DNA of 64,000 nt from Streptomyces shenzhenensis (GCF_003688995.1 NZ_PENI01000008.1:1-64000); one strand, 5' to 3'. Shown: positions 26,876 to 36,184, counted from the stretch's first letter. Numbers and translations: made by a program. The notes: generated by a model not told the origin, from the letters alone.

Positions 26876-28504
26876 ATGCCCCTCACCGTCTTCCGTGACG
26901 CCGTCGTGTGGACCGGTCTGCCCACACCGCCCGGCGCCGGGCAGCCGCCGACCGCGCTGGCCGTGCGGGACGGCCGCATCGAGGCCGTCGGCGCCGCGGC
27001 CGAGGCACTCGCCGGCGCCGCCGACGAGCTGCTGGACCTCGGTGGGGGCCTGCTCATGCCCGCGTTCGGAGACGGTCACTGCCACCCCGACCAGGGCGGA
27101 TTCGAGGCGCTCGGCCCGCGCATCAGGCCCTGCACCAGCGTGCACGAGCTGGTCACGGAGGTCGGCCGGTACGCCGCCGCGCACCCGGAGGCGGAGTGGA
27201 TCCTCGGCGGCAGCTATGACTCCACACTCGCCCCCGACGGCCTCTTCGACGCCCGCTGGCTGGACGCCGCCGTGCCCGACCGCCCCGTCGCCCTGCGGGC
27301 CTGGGACTACCACACGCTCTGGTGCAACACCGAGGCCATGCGCCGGGCCGGCCTCGACGACTCCGTGCAGGACAGCGAGCGGGGCCGGTTCGCACGGCGT
27401 CCCGACGGCAGCCTGCTGGGCACCATGGTCGAGTGGGACGCGGTCGACGCGGTCCTCGGCGCCGCACCCGCGAGGAGCCTGGACGAACGGACACGGGCCC
27501 TGGCCGTCGCCACCCGCGGCTACGCCGCGGCCGGGGTCACCTGGATCCAGGACGCCTGGGTGGAGCACGAGGCCGTCGACGCCTATCTGGCGGCGGCCCG
27601 GCAGGGCGTCCTGGCCACGCGCGTGAACCTCGCGCTGCGCGCCGACCCGTCGCGGTGGCGCGAGCAGCTGGCCGAGTTCGCGGCCGACCGCGACCGGATC
27701 GAGGCGGCGGGGTCCGACCGGCTGACCGTGCGCACCGTCAAGTTCTTCGTCGACGGCATCATCGAGAACCGCACCGCGGCGCTGCTCGAACCGTACGCCG
27801 ACGACCCCTGCGCCCGGGGCATGCCGCTCTGGGCCGCCGCCGAGCTGCGCGCGGCCCTGGTGGAGATCGACCGGCTGGGGCTGCAGCCGCATCTGCACGC
27901 GATCGGCGACGCCGGCATCCGTACCGCCCTGGACGCCGTCGCCCACCTCACCGAGGTGCGCGGCTCCCGGGACCGCCGTCCGGTGATCGCCCATGTGCAG
28001 CTGGTCGACCCCGCGGACCTGCCCCGCTTCGCCGAACTCGGTGTGATCGCCAATATCGAGCCGCTGTGGCTGCAGCCCGACCCGGCGATGACCGACCTCA
28101 CCATGCCCCGCCTCGGCGAGGCCCGATCCCGGCAGCAGTACCCGTTGGGGTCGCTCCTGGGCAGCGGCGCCCGGGTCTCCTTCGGCAGCGACTGGCCGGT
28201 CTCCGACCACCGGCCGCTGACCGGCCTCCCGGTCTCGGTGACCCGGCAGACGCCGCAGCGCCGCCCCGAGGGCGGTTGGCTGCCGCAGGAACGGATCGAC
28301 ATCGAAACCGCGATGTCCTGTTACACGGCCGGCGTCGCCCACCAGGCGATGGCCGACGACCGTGGTGTGTTGGCCCCGGGACGGGTCGCCGACCTCGTCT
28401 GGCTCGACCGGGACCCCCGCGACCGCGACCCGCACGACGTGCCCGGCACCACCGTGCTCGGCACCTGGCTGGCCGGCCGACGCATCTACGGCACCCACGG
28501 GTGA
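26876..28504 (+). CDS. YtcJ-like metal-dependent amidohydrolase
   Basis: 542 residues from ATG 26876 with GGGAG upstream; the longer open frame reads back through the regulator and is rejected. It shows the amidohydrolase TIM-barrel pattern: GDGHCHPD (HxH metal ligands near residue 66), VRTVKFFVDGII with the candidate carboxylated Lys, HLHAIGDAG, and FGSDWPVSDHRP with the late metal Asp. YtcJ-type enzymes hydrolyse N-substituted amides or formamides. It is cotranscribed with an amino-acid-type permease, so uptake and hydrolysis of an amide-containing compound is the natural reading. Confidence 0.88.
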   Translation: MPLTVFRDAVVWTGLPTPPGAGQPPTALAVRDGRIEAVGAAAEALAGAADELLDLGGGLLMPAFGDGHCHPDQGGFEALGPRIRPCTSVHELVTEVGRYAAAHPEAEWILGGSYDSTLAPDGLFDARWLDAAVPDRPVALRAWDYHTLWCNTEAMRRAGLDDSVQDSERGRFARRPDGSLLGTMVEWDAVDAVLGAAPARSLDERTRALAVATRGYAAAGVTWIQDAWVEHEAVDAYLAAARQGVLATRVNLALRADPSRWREQLAEFAADRDRIEAAGSDRLTVRTVKFFVDGIIENRTAALLEPYADDPCARGMPLWAAAELRAALVEIDRLGLQPHLHAIGDAGIRTALDAVAHLTEVRGSRDRRPVIAHVQLVDPADLPRFAELGVIANIEPLWLQPDPAMTDLTMPRLGEARSRQQYPLGSLLGSGARVSFGSDWPVSDHRPLTGLPVSVTRQTPQRRPEGGWLPQERIDIETAMSCYTAGVAHQAMADDRGVLAPGRVADLVWLDRDPRDRDPHDVPGTTVLGTWLAGRRIYGTHG

Positions 28505-28509
28505 CCGCC

Positions 28510-28535
28510 GGCGGGGCGCCGCCGCACGCCCCGCC
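28510..28535 (+). terminator. GC-rich hairpin between amidohydrolase and permease
   Basis: A 9-bp perfect stem (GGCGGGGCG/CGCCCCGCC) with an 8-base loop, starting 6 bp after the amidohydrolase stop. A second smaller stem (TTGCCGG/CCGGCAA, 28544-28562) follows. No U-tract. It may attenuate or process rather than fully terminate, because the permease follows closely. Confidence 0.45.
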
Positions 28536-28593
28536 ACCGCCGGTTGCCGGATCGCCCGGCAATCCGTGACTCTCTCTGCGGAAGGAACGGTTC

Positions 28594-30015
28594 ATGACGG
28601 CGACAGACATCCCCGCGGAATCCGGGCTCAAGCGGGTCCTCGGGCTGCCCGGACTCACTCTCTTCGGTCTCACCTACCTCGCTCCGGTGACCGTGTTCAC
28701 CACCTACGGGGCGGTCACCGGCGTGACCGGAGGCCATCTGCCGGCCGCCTATGTGATCGCCTCGGTGGTGATGCTCTTCACGGCCGTCAGCTACGGGCGG
28801 ATGGTGCGGGCGTTCCCGACCGCGGGGTCGGCGTACACCTACACCCAGCAGTCCTTCGGCGGGCATGTCGGCTTCATGGTCGGCTGGACCCTGATGCTGG
28901 ACTACCTCTTCCTGCCGATGATCAACTTCCTGCTGATCGGCATCTATCTGCACAGCCAGGTCCCGTCGGTTCCCGCGCAGGTGTTCGTGCTCGCCGCGCT
29001 GCTGCTCTCGCTGGTCTTCAATGTGCTCGGCGTGGACTTCATCAGCCGGCTCAGTACCCTGGTGATGGGCCTGGCGGGGGTGCTCGTGGTGGTCTTCGTC
29101 GCCCTGTCCGTCCACCACACGCTCGACCGCGGTGCGTCCGCGCCGTTCGCCTCGTTCCTGCCGGGCAGCTCCGGGACCTCGGCGGCGTTCTCCGGTGCCG
29201 CGATCCTCGCGCTGAGCTTCCTCGGCTTCGACGCGGTCTCCACCATGTCGGAGGAGGCCAGGAATCCGCGGCGCACCATTCCCCGCGCCATCGTGCTGAC
29301 CACGGTCCTCGGCGGCCTGCTGTTCATCGTGGTGTCCTGGATGGGCGCGCTGGTGCACCCGGGCGCCACCTTCAGCGATCCCGACAGCGCGGGCCTCGAC
29401 ATCATGCGGACGCTCGGCGGCTCCGCGTTCGCCTCCTTCTTCGTGGCCGTGTATGTCGCGGGTGCCTTCGGCTCCGGGGTCACCACGCAGGCCGGTGTGT
29501 CCCGGATCCTCTACTCGATGGGACGCGACGGGGTGCTGCCCGGACGGGTGTTCGGCCGTCTCCACCCGCGCTTGCGTACTCCGGTGACTGCGACCGGCCT
29601 GGTGTCCGCCGTCTCGCTGGTCGCCCTGTTCATCAGCCTCGACAACGCCGTGGTGATGGTCAACTTCGGTGCCCTGATCGCCTTTTCGGTGGTCAATCTG
29701 AGCGTGGTCAAGCACTACCTGGTGGATCAGGGCCGCCGCAGCGGCCGCGATCTGCTGTCCTACGGACTGCTGCCGGTCGTCGGGTTCGCACTGACCCTCT
29801 GGCTGTGGACCAGCCTGGAGGGCATCACCTTCGAGGTGGGGCTCTGCTGGATGCTGGCCGGGTTCCTGTATCTGCTGTTCCTGACCCGTATGTTCAGCCG
29901 GAAGCCTCCCGTGATGAGTTTCAGCGAGGACACGTCGGGGGCCGTCGCCGCTCCCCGCGAGGCCTCTGCGGCGGGTGCGGCGAACACGGTGCCGCACGAC
30001 ACCCCGCGCTCCTGA
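28594..30015 (+). CDS. APC-superfamily amino acid/amine permease
   Basis: 473 residues from ATG 28594, with GGAAGGA upstream. Twelve hydrophobic segments; the first carries LTLFGLTYLAPVTVFTTYG and the sixth AILALSFLGFDAVSTMSEEA, the classic APC consensus. Cytoplasmic N and C termini; the C-terminus is an acidic tail. It is 89 bp downstream of the amidohydrolase and under the same TetR control. It should import an amino acid, amine or amide by proton or substrate exchange; the substrate is not resolved. Confidence 0.9.
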   Translation: MTATDIPAESGLKRVLGLPGLTLFGLTYLAPVTVFTTYGAVTGVTGGHLPAAYVIASVVMLFTAVSYGRMVRAFPTAGSAYTYTQQSFGGHVGFMVGWTLMLDYLFLPMINFLLIGIYLHSQVPSVPAQVFVLAALLLSLVFNVLGVDFISRLSTLVMGLAGVLVVVFVALSVHHTLDRGASAPFASFLPGSSGTSAAFSGAAILALSFLGFDAVSTMSEEARNPRRTIPRAIVLTTVLGGLLFIVVSWMGALVHPGATFSDPDSAGLDIMRTLGGSAFASFFVAVYVAGAFGSGVTTQAGVSRILYSMGRDGVLPGRVFGRLHPRLRTPVTATGLVSAVSLVALFISLDNAVVMVNFGALIAFSVVNLSVVKHYLVDQGRRSGRDLLSYGLLPVVGFALTLWLWTSLEGITFEVGLCWMLAGFLYLLFLTRMFSRKPPVMSFSEDTSGAVAAPREASAAGAANTVPHDTPRS

Positions 30016-30017
30016 GA

Positions 30018-30047
30018 GGTGTTCTCCGGCGGATGCCGGAGAACACC
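30018..30047 (+). terminator. Strong intrinsic hairpin terminator
   Basis: A perfect 13-bp stem (GGTGTTCTCCGGC/GCCGGAGAACACC) with a four-base loop, starting 2 bp after the permease stop codon. It probably also insulates the convergent dehydratase gene that ends at 30138. Confidence 0.85.
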
Positions 30048-30137
30048 CGGCCTTGGGTTTCCCCCGGTACGGCGGTACGCGGCTGCCGTGCGCGGGGGAG
30101 CGGCCATCCCGGGACTCCCGCCGTCCCGCGCGCCAGG

Positions 30138-31325
30138 TCAGTCCTGCCAGTCGGCGAGATCCGGCAGCGCCTTCGGATTGATCGTCAGACCGATGCCCGG
30201 TGCCGTCGGCAGTTCGGGAGTGCCGTCGCGTACCTCGGGCTCGCCGAGGAAGAGGGGGTCGACGCGCCGGCCGGCACCCCAGTAGGAGGGGTTGGTGAGG
30301 TGCTCGGTCCAGCCGCAGTTGGGCTGCGACAGCACCACGTGCAGCGTGGCCGCTGAGTACACGTGAGGGATGACCTCGATACCCGATCCGGACGCCATCT
30401 GGCAGACCCGGCGCAGCTCCGTGATGCCCCCGACGCGGTGCACGTCGGGCTGCAGGACGTCCGCCGCCCGGGCGTCCAGGAGCTGCTGGAAACCGTGCCG
30501 GGTGAACTCGTGCTCGCCGGTCGCGATCGGGACCAGGCCCAGGTCGCGCAGCAGGGCGTGGCCAAAGATGTCGTCGGGGACGAGCGGCTCCTCCACCCAG
30601 CGCAGCCCGAGACCGGCGAGCCCGCGCAGCATGGCGGTGGCGAAGGGGCGGTCCCAGCCCATGTAGGCGTCGCTCATCAGCTCGATGTGGTCGTCGAGCT
30701 CCTCGCGGATCGCTTCGATGTAGCGGAGGTTGGCGAGCAGCCCGGAGCGTCCGTCGGCGGGGCCGAAGGGGAAGTTGGCCTTGACGCCGGTGTAGCCGCG
30801 CTCCGCGTAGTCCCGGGCCATGCGGCGCACTTCGCGCAGGTCGTCGTCGGGCTGCACCTTGCTGGCGTAGGCGCGGACCGTCTTGCCGGAGGGGCCGCCG
30901 AGGAGCTGGTACACCGGCTTGCCCGCCGACTTGCCGATCGCGTCCCAGATCGCGATGTCGATGGCGCTGATGGCCTCGATGGCGGCCCCCTTGCGCCCGT
31001 AGACGATCGAGGAGCGGTACATCTGCTCCCATATCTGTTCGGTCGCGGTGGCGTCCAGGCCGGTCGCGATCCGTCCCAGGTGGGCGTTGACCATCAAGGT
31101 GGCGGCGCCGATGCCGTCCTCGGAGTAGCCGAGCCCCGTGGTGCCGTCCGCCAGCGTGACGCGCACGACGACCACGCCCTGCGGCCAGGTGTACCAGGAC
31201 CAGCCGTCGCCCCGGCGGGGGAACTCGTTCATCGGGCTCGGCCCGCGGACGCTCTTCTGCTGCTGCCAGAAGTTCCCCCACATCGAGCGGGGGACATGGC
31301 GTGCCTCAACGCTGGCGATCTCCAC
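30138..31325 (-). CDS. Enolase-superfamily sugar-acid dehydratase
   Basis: 395 residues from GTG 31325, with GAGGTT 6 bp upstream; longer in-frame starts lack a site. Mandelate racemase/enolase fold: VKANFPFG with Lys182, SDAYMGW with metal ligand Asp219, WVEEPLV with Glu245, ATGEHEF with Glu271, and HVYS with His321. A histidine rather than a KxK pair as the late acid-base resembles rhamnonate/gluconate-type acid sugar dehydratases. Water loss from an aldonate would give a 2-keto-3-deoxy acid, which the nearby kinase and aldolase can process. It is transcribed divergently from the catabolic operon; the exact sugar is unknown. Confidence 0.88.
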   Translation of the reverse strand: MEIASVEARHVPRSMWGNFWQQQKSVRGPSPMNEFPRRGDGWSWYTWPQGVVVVRVTLADGTTGLGYSEDGIGAATLMVNAHLGRIATGLDATATEQIWEQMYRSSIVYGRKGAAIEAISAIDIAIWDAIGKSAGKPVYQLLGGPSGKTVRAYASKVQPDDDLREVRRMARDYAERGYTGVKANFPFGPADGRSGLLANLRYIEAIREELDDHIELMSDAYMGWDRPFATAMLRGLAGLGLRWVEEPLVPDDIFGHALLRDLGLVPIATGEHEFTRHGFQQLLDARAADVLQPDVHRVGGITELRRVCQMASGSGIEVIPHVYSAATLHVVLSQPNCGWTEHLTNPSYWGAGRRVDPLFLGEPEVRDGTPELPTAPGIGLTINPKALPDLADWQD

Positions 31326-31412
31326 GTGAAACCTCGTTGCTAGGTGCTGCTGCCGATGGTGGACGAGACGGGCTGCCGCTGCGGCGCGCAGCGGATACGC
31401 GCGGCCGGCCCG

Positions 31413-31442
31413 TTGACATGTTAAGCAGAAGCAACCTAGTTT
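31413..31442 (+). promoter_or_regulatory. Candidate sigma70-type promoter for the sugar-acid operon
   Basis: TTGACA at 31413-31418, an 18-bp spacer and TAGTTT at 31437-31442 fit a vegetative promoter for the operon starting at 31555. The GTTGCAA palindrome lies about 20 bp downstream of it, a repressor-like position. Confidence 0.5.
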
Positions 31443-31461
31443 TTGCATATGCTGCTACGGC

Positions 31462-31478
31462 GTTGCAAATATTGCAAC
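31462..31478. promoter_or_regulatory. Probable IclR-family operator
   Basis: The perfect inverted repeat GTTGCAA-ata-TTGCAAC lies in the 229-bp region between the divergent dehydratase and dehydrogenase genes. Isolated GTTGC/GCAAC half-sites occur nearby. The IclR regulator at 35432 is the obvious candidate to bind it (inference). Confidence 0.65.
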
Positions 31479-31554
31479 ATGATCGTTTGGGTGACCGGCT
31501 CACCACGGCGCACCCGGACCCGACCGCAGCAGACCATCGAGAAGGAGGTTGGCA

Positions 31555-32610
31555 GTGAACACACAGACCATGCGGGCCATCAGATGGGCCGGTCCCGGCG
31601 AACTGGCACAGGACACCGTGCCCGTTCCCGCACCCGGACCGGGCTGGGTGCTGGTCAAGGTCACCCGGGTCGGCATCTGCGGCTCGGACCTCGCGATCTG
31701 GCACGGCGAGCACGCCCGCGCCCGGCCAGGAGTGATCATCGGCCATGAGTTCACCGGAGTCGTCGAGGACGCCCCGGGCAGCACCGGGCTCGAAGCCGGC
31801 ACGCACGTCGCGATCCGCCCGCTCATCGCCTGCCACGACCGAGGCACCACACCGCCCTGCCGGCCCTGCGCCGCCGGGAACTCCCACGTCTGCGCCCACC
31901 TCGGCCTCTACGGCGTCGACGAACCGGGCGGCCTGGCCCAGTACGTCCAGGTGCGGGCCGAGGCCGCCCACCCCATCGGCGGCGACGTGCCCGACGAACG
32001 GGCCGTCCTGGCCGAGCCGCTGGCCGTCGCCGTCCACGCCGTCGCACGATCCGGCCTGCGCCCGGACGACACCGTCGCCGTCTTCGGAGCCGGTCCGATC
32101 GGCCTGCTCACCGCCCTGGTCGCCCGCCACCGGGGAGCACACCGGATCATCCTGGTGGAACCCAACGCATGGCGCCGAGACGTCGCCGAGCAGCGCGGCT
32201 TCACCGTGCTGCCTGCCGGCCCCGAGACCCCCGAACGCGTACGCGACCTCACGGGCGGCGACGGCGCCGACATCGTCTTCGACTCCGCCGGCCACGCCTC
32301 CGTCGCCCTCCAGGTCACCGACGCCGCCCGCATCCAGGGCACCATCGTCGTCGCCGGAGTCCACAAGCAGCCCCCGGCCGTCGACCTGCGCGCCGTCAAC
32401 TTCGCCGAACAGCGCCTGATCGGAACGCGGGTCTACGCACGCGAGGACTTCCTGGCCGCGATCGGCCTGCTGGAGAAGGACGAACTCCGACTGGCGACCC
32501 TGCCCGTCACCACCTTCCCGCTCTCGCACAGCCAGGACGCCTTCCACGCCGCAGGACAGGGCGAGGGCAGCGTCAAGATCCTCATCGACCCGAACCACCA
32601 GGGAAGCTGA
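31555..32610 (+). CDS. Zinc-dependent dehydrogenase (L-idonate 5-dehydrogenase/threonine dehydrogenase-like)
   Basis: 351 residues from GTG 31555, placed by AAGGAGG 6 bp upstream. Medium-chain dehydrogenase: GICGSDLAIWHGEH (catalytic zinc Cys and neighbours), IIGHEFTGVV, structural-zinc region CHDRGTTPPCRPCAAGNSHVC, and NAD fold VFGAGPIGLL near residue 174. These enzymes oxidise secondary alcohols of polyols or sugar acids. As the first gene of the operon with an SDR next, it fits an idonate-type 5-dehydrogenase that makes a ketogluconate. Substrate assignment is by context only. Confidence 0.88.
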   Translation: MNTQTMRAIRWAGPGELAQDTVPVPAPGPGWVLVKVTRVGICGSDLAIWHGEHARARPGVIIGHEFTGVVEDAPGSTGLEAGTHVAIRPLIACHDRGTTPPCRPCAAGNSHVCAHLGLYGVDEPGGLAQYVQVRAEAAHPIGGDVPDERAVLAEPLAVAVHAVARSGLRPDDTVAVFGAGPIGLLTALVARHRGAHRIILVEPNAWRRDVAEQRGFTVLPAGPETPERVRDLTGGDGADIVFDSAGHASVALQVTDAARIQGTIVVAGVHKQPPAVDLRAVNFAEQRLIGTRVYAREDFLAAIGLLEKDELRLATLPVTTFPLSHSQDAFHAAGQGEGSVKILIDPNHQGS

Positions 32611-32616
32611 TCACCG

Positions 32617-33414
32617 ATGCCTGCACCCACCCCCTCCGCCGCCCCGCACACACCGGGCGCCTGGGTCGTCGGCTCCTCCAGCGGGATCGGCCGCGCCACG
32701 GCCGAACGCCTGGCCCGCGACGGATACGCCGTCGCCGTCTCGGGACGCCGCAAGGAACTCCTCGACGAGGTCGTCCGGGGCATCACGGCCCACGGCGGCC
32801 GGGCCCTCGCCGTCCCCGTCGACGTCACCGACGCCGCCTCCGTCGACGCCGCCCACACCGACATCACCGCCGCACTCGACGGCCCCCTCGAACTCCTGGT
32901 CTGCTCGGCCGGCACGAACGTCCGCAACCGCTGGTGGTCCGAGCTGACACCCGCCGACTTCGACCTGGTCGTCGACACCAACCTCAACGCGGTCACCCGC
33001 TGCGCCCTCACCGTCCTGCCCGGCTTCCGGCAGGCGGGCTTCGGGCAGATCGTCGTCGTCTCCTCCTGGGCCGGATGGCAGTACATGTCCGCAGCCGGAG
33101 CCGCCTACAGCGCCGGCAAGACCGCCCTCGGAGCCCTGGTGCACACCCTCAACGACCAGGGGGGCCGCTCCGGCATCCGGGCCACCCACCTGTGCCCCGG
33201 CGAGGTCGTCACCGACATCCTGCGCACCCGGCCCGTCCCCCCGCCCGAGGAGGAGACGGCCCGGATGCTGGACCCCGACGACGTCGCCGAAGCCATCAGC
33301 TGGCTGGCCGGGCTGCGCGCGAAGGTCTGCGTCAACGAACTGGTCCTGACCCCCGTCCACAACCGTATGTACGTCGATACCAGCGCCTACCCGCCTCGGG
33401 AGGCCCGCGCATGA
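32617..33414 (+). CDS. SDR-family oxidoreductase (IdnO/gluconate dehydrogenase-like)
   Basis: 265 residues from ATG 32617. Classical short-chain dehydrogenase: VVGSSSGIGRATAERL (cofactor), CSAGTNVRNRW, the catalytic Ser in VVVSSWAGW, and YSAGKTAL (Tyr-x3-Lys). The C-terminus ends YVDTSAYPPREA. It is 6 bp after the Zn dehydrogenase and overlaps the next gene by ATGA. With the upstream dehydrogenase it could invert a carbinol centre by oxidation then reduction, as IdnD/IdnO do when turning L-idonate into D-gluconate (context inference). Confidence 0.88.
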   Translation: MPAPTPSAAPHTPGAWVVGSSSGIGRATAERLARDGYAVAVSGRRKELLDEVVRGITAHGGRALAVPVDVTDAASVDAAHTDITAALDGPLELLVCSAGTNVRNRWWSELTPADFDLVVDTNLNAVTRCALTVLPGFRQAGFGQIVVVSSWAGWQYMSAAGAAYSAGKTALGALVHTLNDQGGRSGIRATHLCPGEVVTDILRTRPVPPPEEETARMLDPDDVAEAISWLAGLRAKVCVNELVLTPVHNRMYVDTSAYPPREARA

Positions 33415-34424
33415 CCGACCGGCTGACGACCGTGGTCACCGACGACAACGTCTGGCCCTGGCTGCGTGACGACACCACACTCGCCGAGCACGGCATCGAC
33501 GCGCGGTTCGTCCCCCTGACCGACACCGAACGACTCGTACGACACCTGGCCACCGCCGACGCCTGCGTCAGCGTGTTCTTCCCCCAGGAACTGGCCGGCC
33601 GGGCCGGACACCGACTGCGGCTGCTCCAGGTCACCGCGGCCGGCACCGACCACATCGCCTGGCAGCCGCTGCCCGCCACCGTCACCGTCGCCAACTCCTT
33701 CGGCCACGGACGCAGTGTCGCCGAACACGTGCTGATGACCGTGCTCGCCGGCCGCCGGCAACTGCTGTGGCGGGACGCGCAGCTACGGCGGGGACACTGG
33801 CACACCCGGCTGGTCGACCCGCACACACCCGCCTTCCGCAACCTGCCCGGCACCACCGTCGGCATCGTAGGACTCGGCCACATAGGACGCTCCATCGCCC
33901 GGCTGTGCGCGGCGGTCGGCATGCGTCCTGTCGGCATCCGCCGCTCGGCGGCCGAACACCGCACCGACGACCCCGACTTCGCCTGGGTGAACGGGCCCCA
34001 CGCCCTGCCGGAACTCCTGTGCGAAAGCGATGTCCTGGTCCTGGCCTGCCCCCTGGACGACTCCACACGGCACATGATCGGCGGCAGCGAACTCGACATG
34101 CTCGGCCCCGACGGGATACTGGTCAACGTCGGCCGCGGAGCCCTGGTCCAGGAACAGAGCCTCTACGACGCGCTGCGCACCCGGCGCCTGGGAGCGGCGG
34201 CACTCGACGTGTGGACGACACCGGCCGCCCCCCGTCCCACCCCCGCCTCACCTCTGCCCTTCCACGAACTCACCAACGTGATCATGACGCCGCACTTCTC
34301 CGCCACCGCGGAGGACACCTACCGGGACCGCGCCCAAGAAGTCGCGGACAACCTCAAGCGCCTGGCCGCCGGGCTGCCGCTGCGCAACGTGGTCCGCGCC
34401 GGAGCAGCGGGGGGCCACGGATGA
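33411..34424 (+). CDS. D-isomer-specific 2-hydroxyacid dehydrogenase
   Basis: 337 residues from ATG 33411 (ATGA overlap). NAD-binding domain GIVGLGHIGRSIARLCAAVG near residue 150; the usual NVGRGALVQEQSLYDAL arginine region; and a C-terminal TPHFSATAEDTYRDRA where the catalytic His sits in PHFS. Related GhrA/GhrB enzymes reduce 2-keto acids such as 2-ketogluconate. Here it may feed 2-keto sugar acids into the pathway. It overlaps the kinase gene by ATGA, so expression is coupled. Confidence 0.87.
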   Translation: MTDRLTTVVTDDNVWPWLRDDTTLAEHGIDARFVPLTDTERLVRHLATADACVSVFFPQELAGRAGHRLRLLQVTAAGTDHIAWQPLPATVTVANSFGHGRSVAEHVLMTVLAGRRQLLWRDAQLRRGHWHTRLVDPHTPAFRNLPGTTVGIVGLGHIGRSIARLCAAVGMRPVGIRRSAAEHRTDDPDFAWVNGPHALPELLCESDVLVLACPLDDSTRHMIGGSELDMLGPDGILVNVGRGALVQEQSLYDALRTRRLGAAALDVWTTPAAPRPTPASPLPFHELTNVIMTPHFSATAEDTYRDRAQEVADNLKRLAAGLPLRNVVRAGAAGGHG

Positions 34425-35419
34425 ACCGGAACGACACCATCACGACGGACGTGCTCACCGTCGGCGAGACCATGGTGATGGTCACCCCGCAGGCAGGCGG
34501 CCGGCTCGACGCGGAGTCCAGCTTCGTCCTGCGGCCCGGCGGCGCCGAGTCCAATGTCGCCGCTCTCCTCGCCGAACTCGGCCACCGCACGCACTGGGCC
34601 GGCGCCCTGGGCACCGACCGGCTGGGTGACATCGTCACCACCGTGCTGTCCGGCCACGGCGTCGACACCTCACTGGTACGCCGTGACCCCGGCCGGCCCA
34701 CCGGTGTCTACTTCAAGGACCCCACGCCGCACGGCACCGAAGTGGCCTACTACCGCGCCGACTCGGCAGCCACCGGCGTCGACACCGCGGACCTGGAGAC
34801 CTGGACCCGGGCCGCCCCGCGTCTCGTGCACCTCTCCGGCGTACTGCCCGCCCTGTCCCCGAGCTGCTCCGACCTCACACGCCGGATGGTGTTCGACCGT
34901 CCCTGGGACAAGACCCCCGTCAGCTTCGACGTCAACCACCGGCCGGTGCTGTGGCAGCGCATGAGCGACGCACGTACGGACCCCCACCGGCAGGCGGCGG
35001 ACACACTGCTCGACCTCGCCCAGCACTGCGACATCGTGTTCGTGGGACGGGACGAGGCGGCCGAACTCTGGGGGACCACCGACGCCGAGAGCGTACGGAC
35101 CCTGATCGACAAGCCGGAGCACCTCGTCGTCAAGGACGCCGCCGTCGAGGCGGTCTCCTTCACCGGGACCGGCACCGCACGCGTGCCCTCCCGGCGGGTG
35201 CACGTCGTCGACCCGGTCGGCGCCGGAGACGCCTTCGCGGCCGGCTGGCTGAGCGGCTGGCTGCACGGACAGGACGAGATCCTGCGGCTGCGGCTCGGAC
35301 ACTACGCGGCGGCACAGGTCCTCGCCTCCGCCTCCGATCTGGCGACCCTCCCACCGGCACATGAGGTGATCGCCTTGCTGGAGGATGAGGACACCAGCAA
35401 CTCCCAGGTCAGCACCTAA
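34421..35419 (+). CDS. PfkB-family 2-keto-3-deoxygluconate-type kinase
   Basis: 332 residues from ATG 34421 (ATGA overlap). PfkB signatures: the first is LRPGGAESNVAALLAELG near residue 36; the second is VVDPVGAGDAFAAGWLSGW with the catalytic Asp and anion hole near 265. VGETMVMVTP is the KdgK-type opening. Phosphorylation of a 2-keto-3-deoxy sugar acid (KDG to KDPG) fits the dehydratase and aldolase in the same island. Cytoplasmic; the cofactor is expected to be ATP. Confidence 0.88.
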   Translation: MNRNDTITTDVLTVGETMVMVTPQAGGRLDAESSFVLRPGGAESNVAALLAELGHRTHWAGALGTDRLGDIVTTVLSGHGVDTSLVRRDPGRPTGVYFKDPTPHGTEVAYYRADSAATGVDTADLETWTRAAPRLVHLSGVLPALSPSCSDLTRRMVFDRPWDKTPVSFDVNHRPVLWQRMSDARTDPHRQAADTLLDLAQHCDIVFVGRDEAAELWGTTDAESVRTLIDKPEHLVVKDAAVEAVSFTGTGTARVPSRRVHVVDPVGAGDAFAAGWLSGWLHGQDEILRLRLGHYAAAQVLASASDLATLPPAHEVIALLEDEDTSNSQVST

Positions 35420-35431
35420 GGAATCACCCCC

Positions 35432-36184
35432 ATGTCGCAAACAGTCGCCCGCGCCATCGACATCATCGGCTTTGTCTCCCAGCAGCCGCGCTCCCTCAAC
35501 GAGGTGGCCGAACGCGCCGGGGTGCACAAGTCGACGGCTCTGCGGCTCCTGCAGACCCTGGAAGAGGCCGGGTTCGTCCGCAAGGACGCCCGCGGGCACT
35601 ACGCGATGGGCTTCCAGCTCATCGCCTACGGTCAACTCGCCCTCGATCAGGTCGAGGCCCGGTCGCTCGCGCATCCCGTGCTGCAGGAGCTGGCCGAGCG
35701 TCACGGCCACACCGTCCACCTCGGTGAACTCGTCGGTGACCGCATCGTCTACGTCGACAAGATCGACGGCAGGGGCAGTGTCGCCATGGGCTCCCGCATC
35801 GGCCTCCAGGCCCAGACCCATACCGCGGGTGTCGCCAAGGTGATCACCGCGTACCAGGATCCGGCGACCCAGGAACGGATCCTCGGCAAGGCCACGTTCG
35901 AGCGCTACACCGACACCACACACACCAGCCGCGCGTCCCTCGACCAGGATCTGCGCCAGACCCGGGCCCGTGGCTGGGCCGAGGACGACGGCGAACACGA
36001 GGGCTACATCAACTGCATCGCCCTGCCCGTCTTCGACGCCCGCGGAAAGGTCACCCACGGCATCTCCGTCACCGCGCTGTCCGCCGTCGCCCCGCTCACC
36101 GAACTCCGCGCCCACCTCGACGAATTCCGCAAGGCCGCCCAGCAGATCAGCGCCAAACTGGGCTGGAAGGGAAACACCCCATGA
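35432..36184 (+). CDS. IclR-family transcriptional regulator
   Basis: 250 residues from ATG 35432. N-terminal winged helix (VARAIDIIGFVSQQPRSLNE, AERAGVHKSTALRLLQTLEE, VRKDARGHYAMG) and C-terminal IclR effector domain (RIVYVDKIDGRGSVAMGSRI, TAGVAKVITAYQD). It is embedded in the operon, between the kinase and the aldolase (ATGA overlap with the latter), so it is co-regulated. The palindrome at 31462-31478 is the likely target. The ligand is probably a pathway sugar acid or 2-keto-3-deoxy intermediate. Confidence 0.92.
   Translation: MSQTVARAIDIIGFVSQQPRSLNEVAERAGVHKSTALRLLQTLEEAGFVRKDARGHYAMGFQLIAYGQLALDQVEARSLAHPVLQELAERHGHTVHLGELVGDRIVYVDKIDGRGSVAMGSRIGLQAQTHTAGVAKVITAYQDPATQERILGKATFERYTDTTHTSRASLDQDLRQTRARGWAEDDGEHEGYINCIALPVFDARGKVTHGISVTALSAVAPLTELRAHLDEFRKAAQQISAKLGWKGNTP

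Noticed and set aside
28486..31281. 931-codon open frame on the minus strand antisense to the permease and across the dehydratase
   Set aside because: Low-complexity charged composition typical of GC-rich shadow frames; overlaps well-supported genes.
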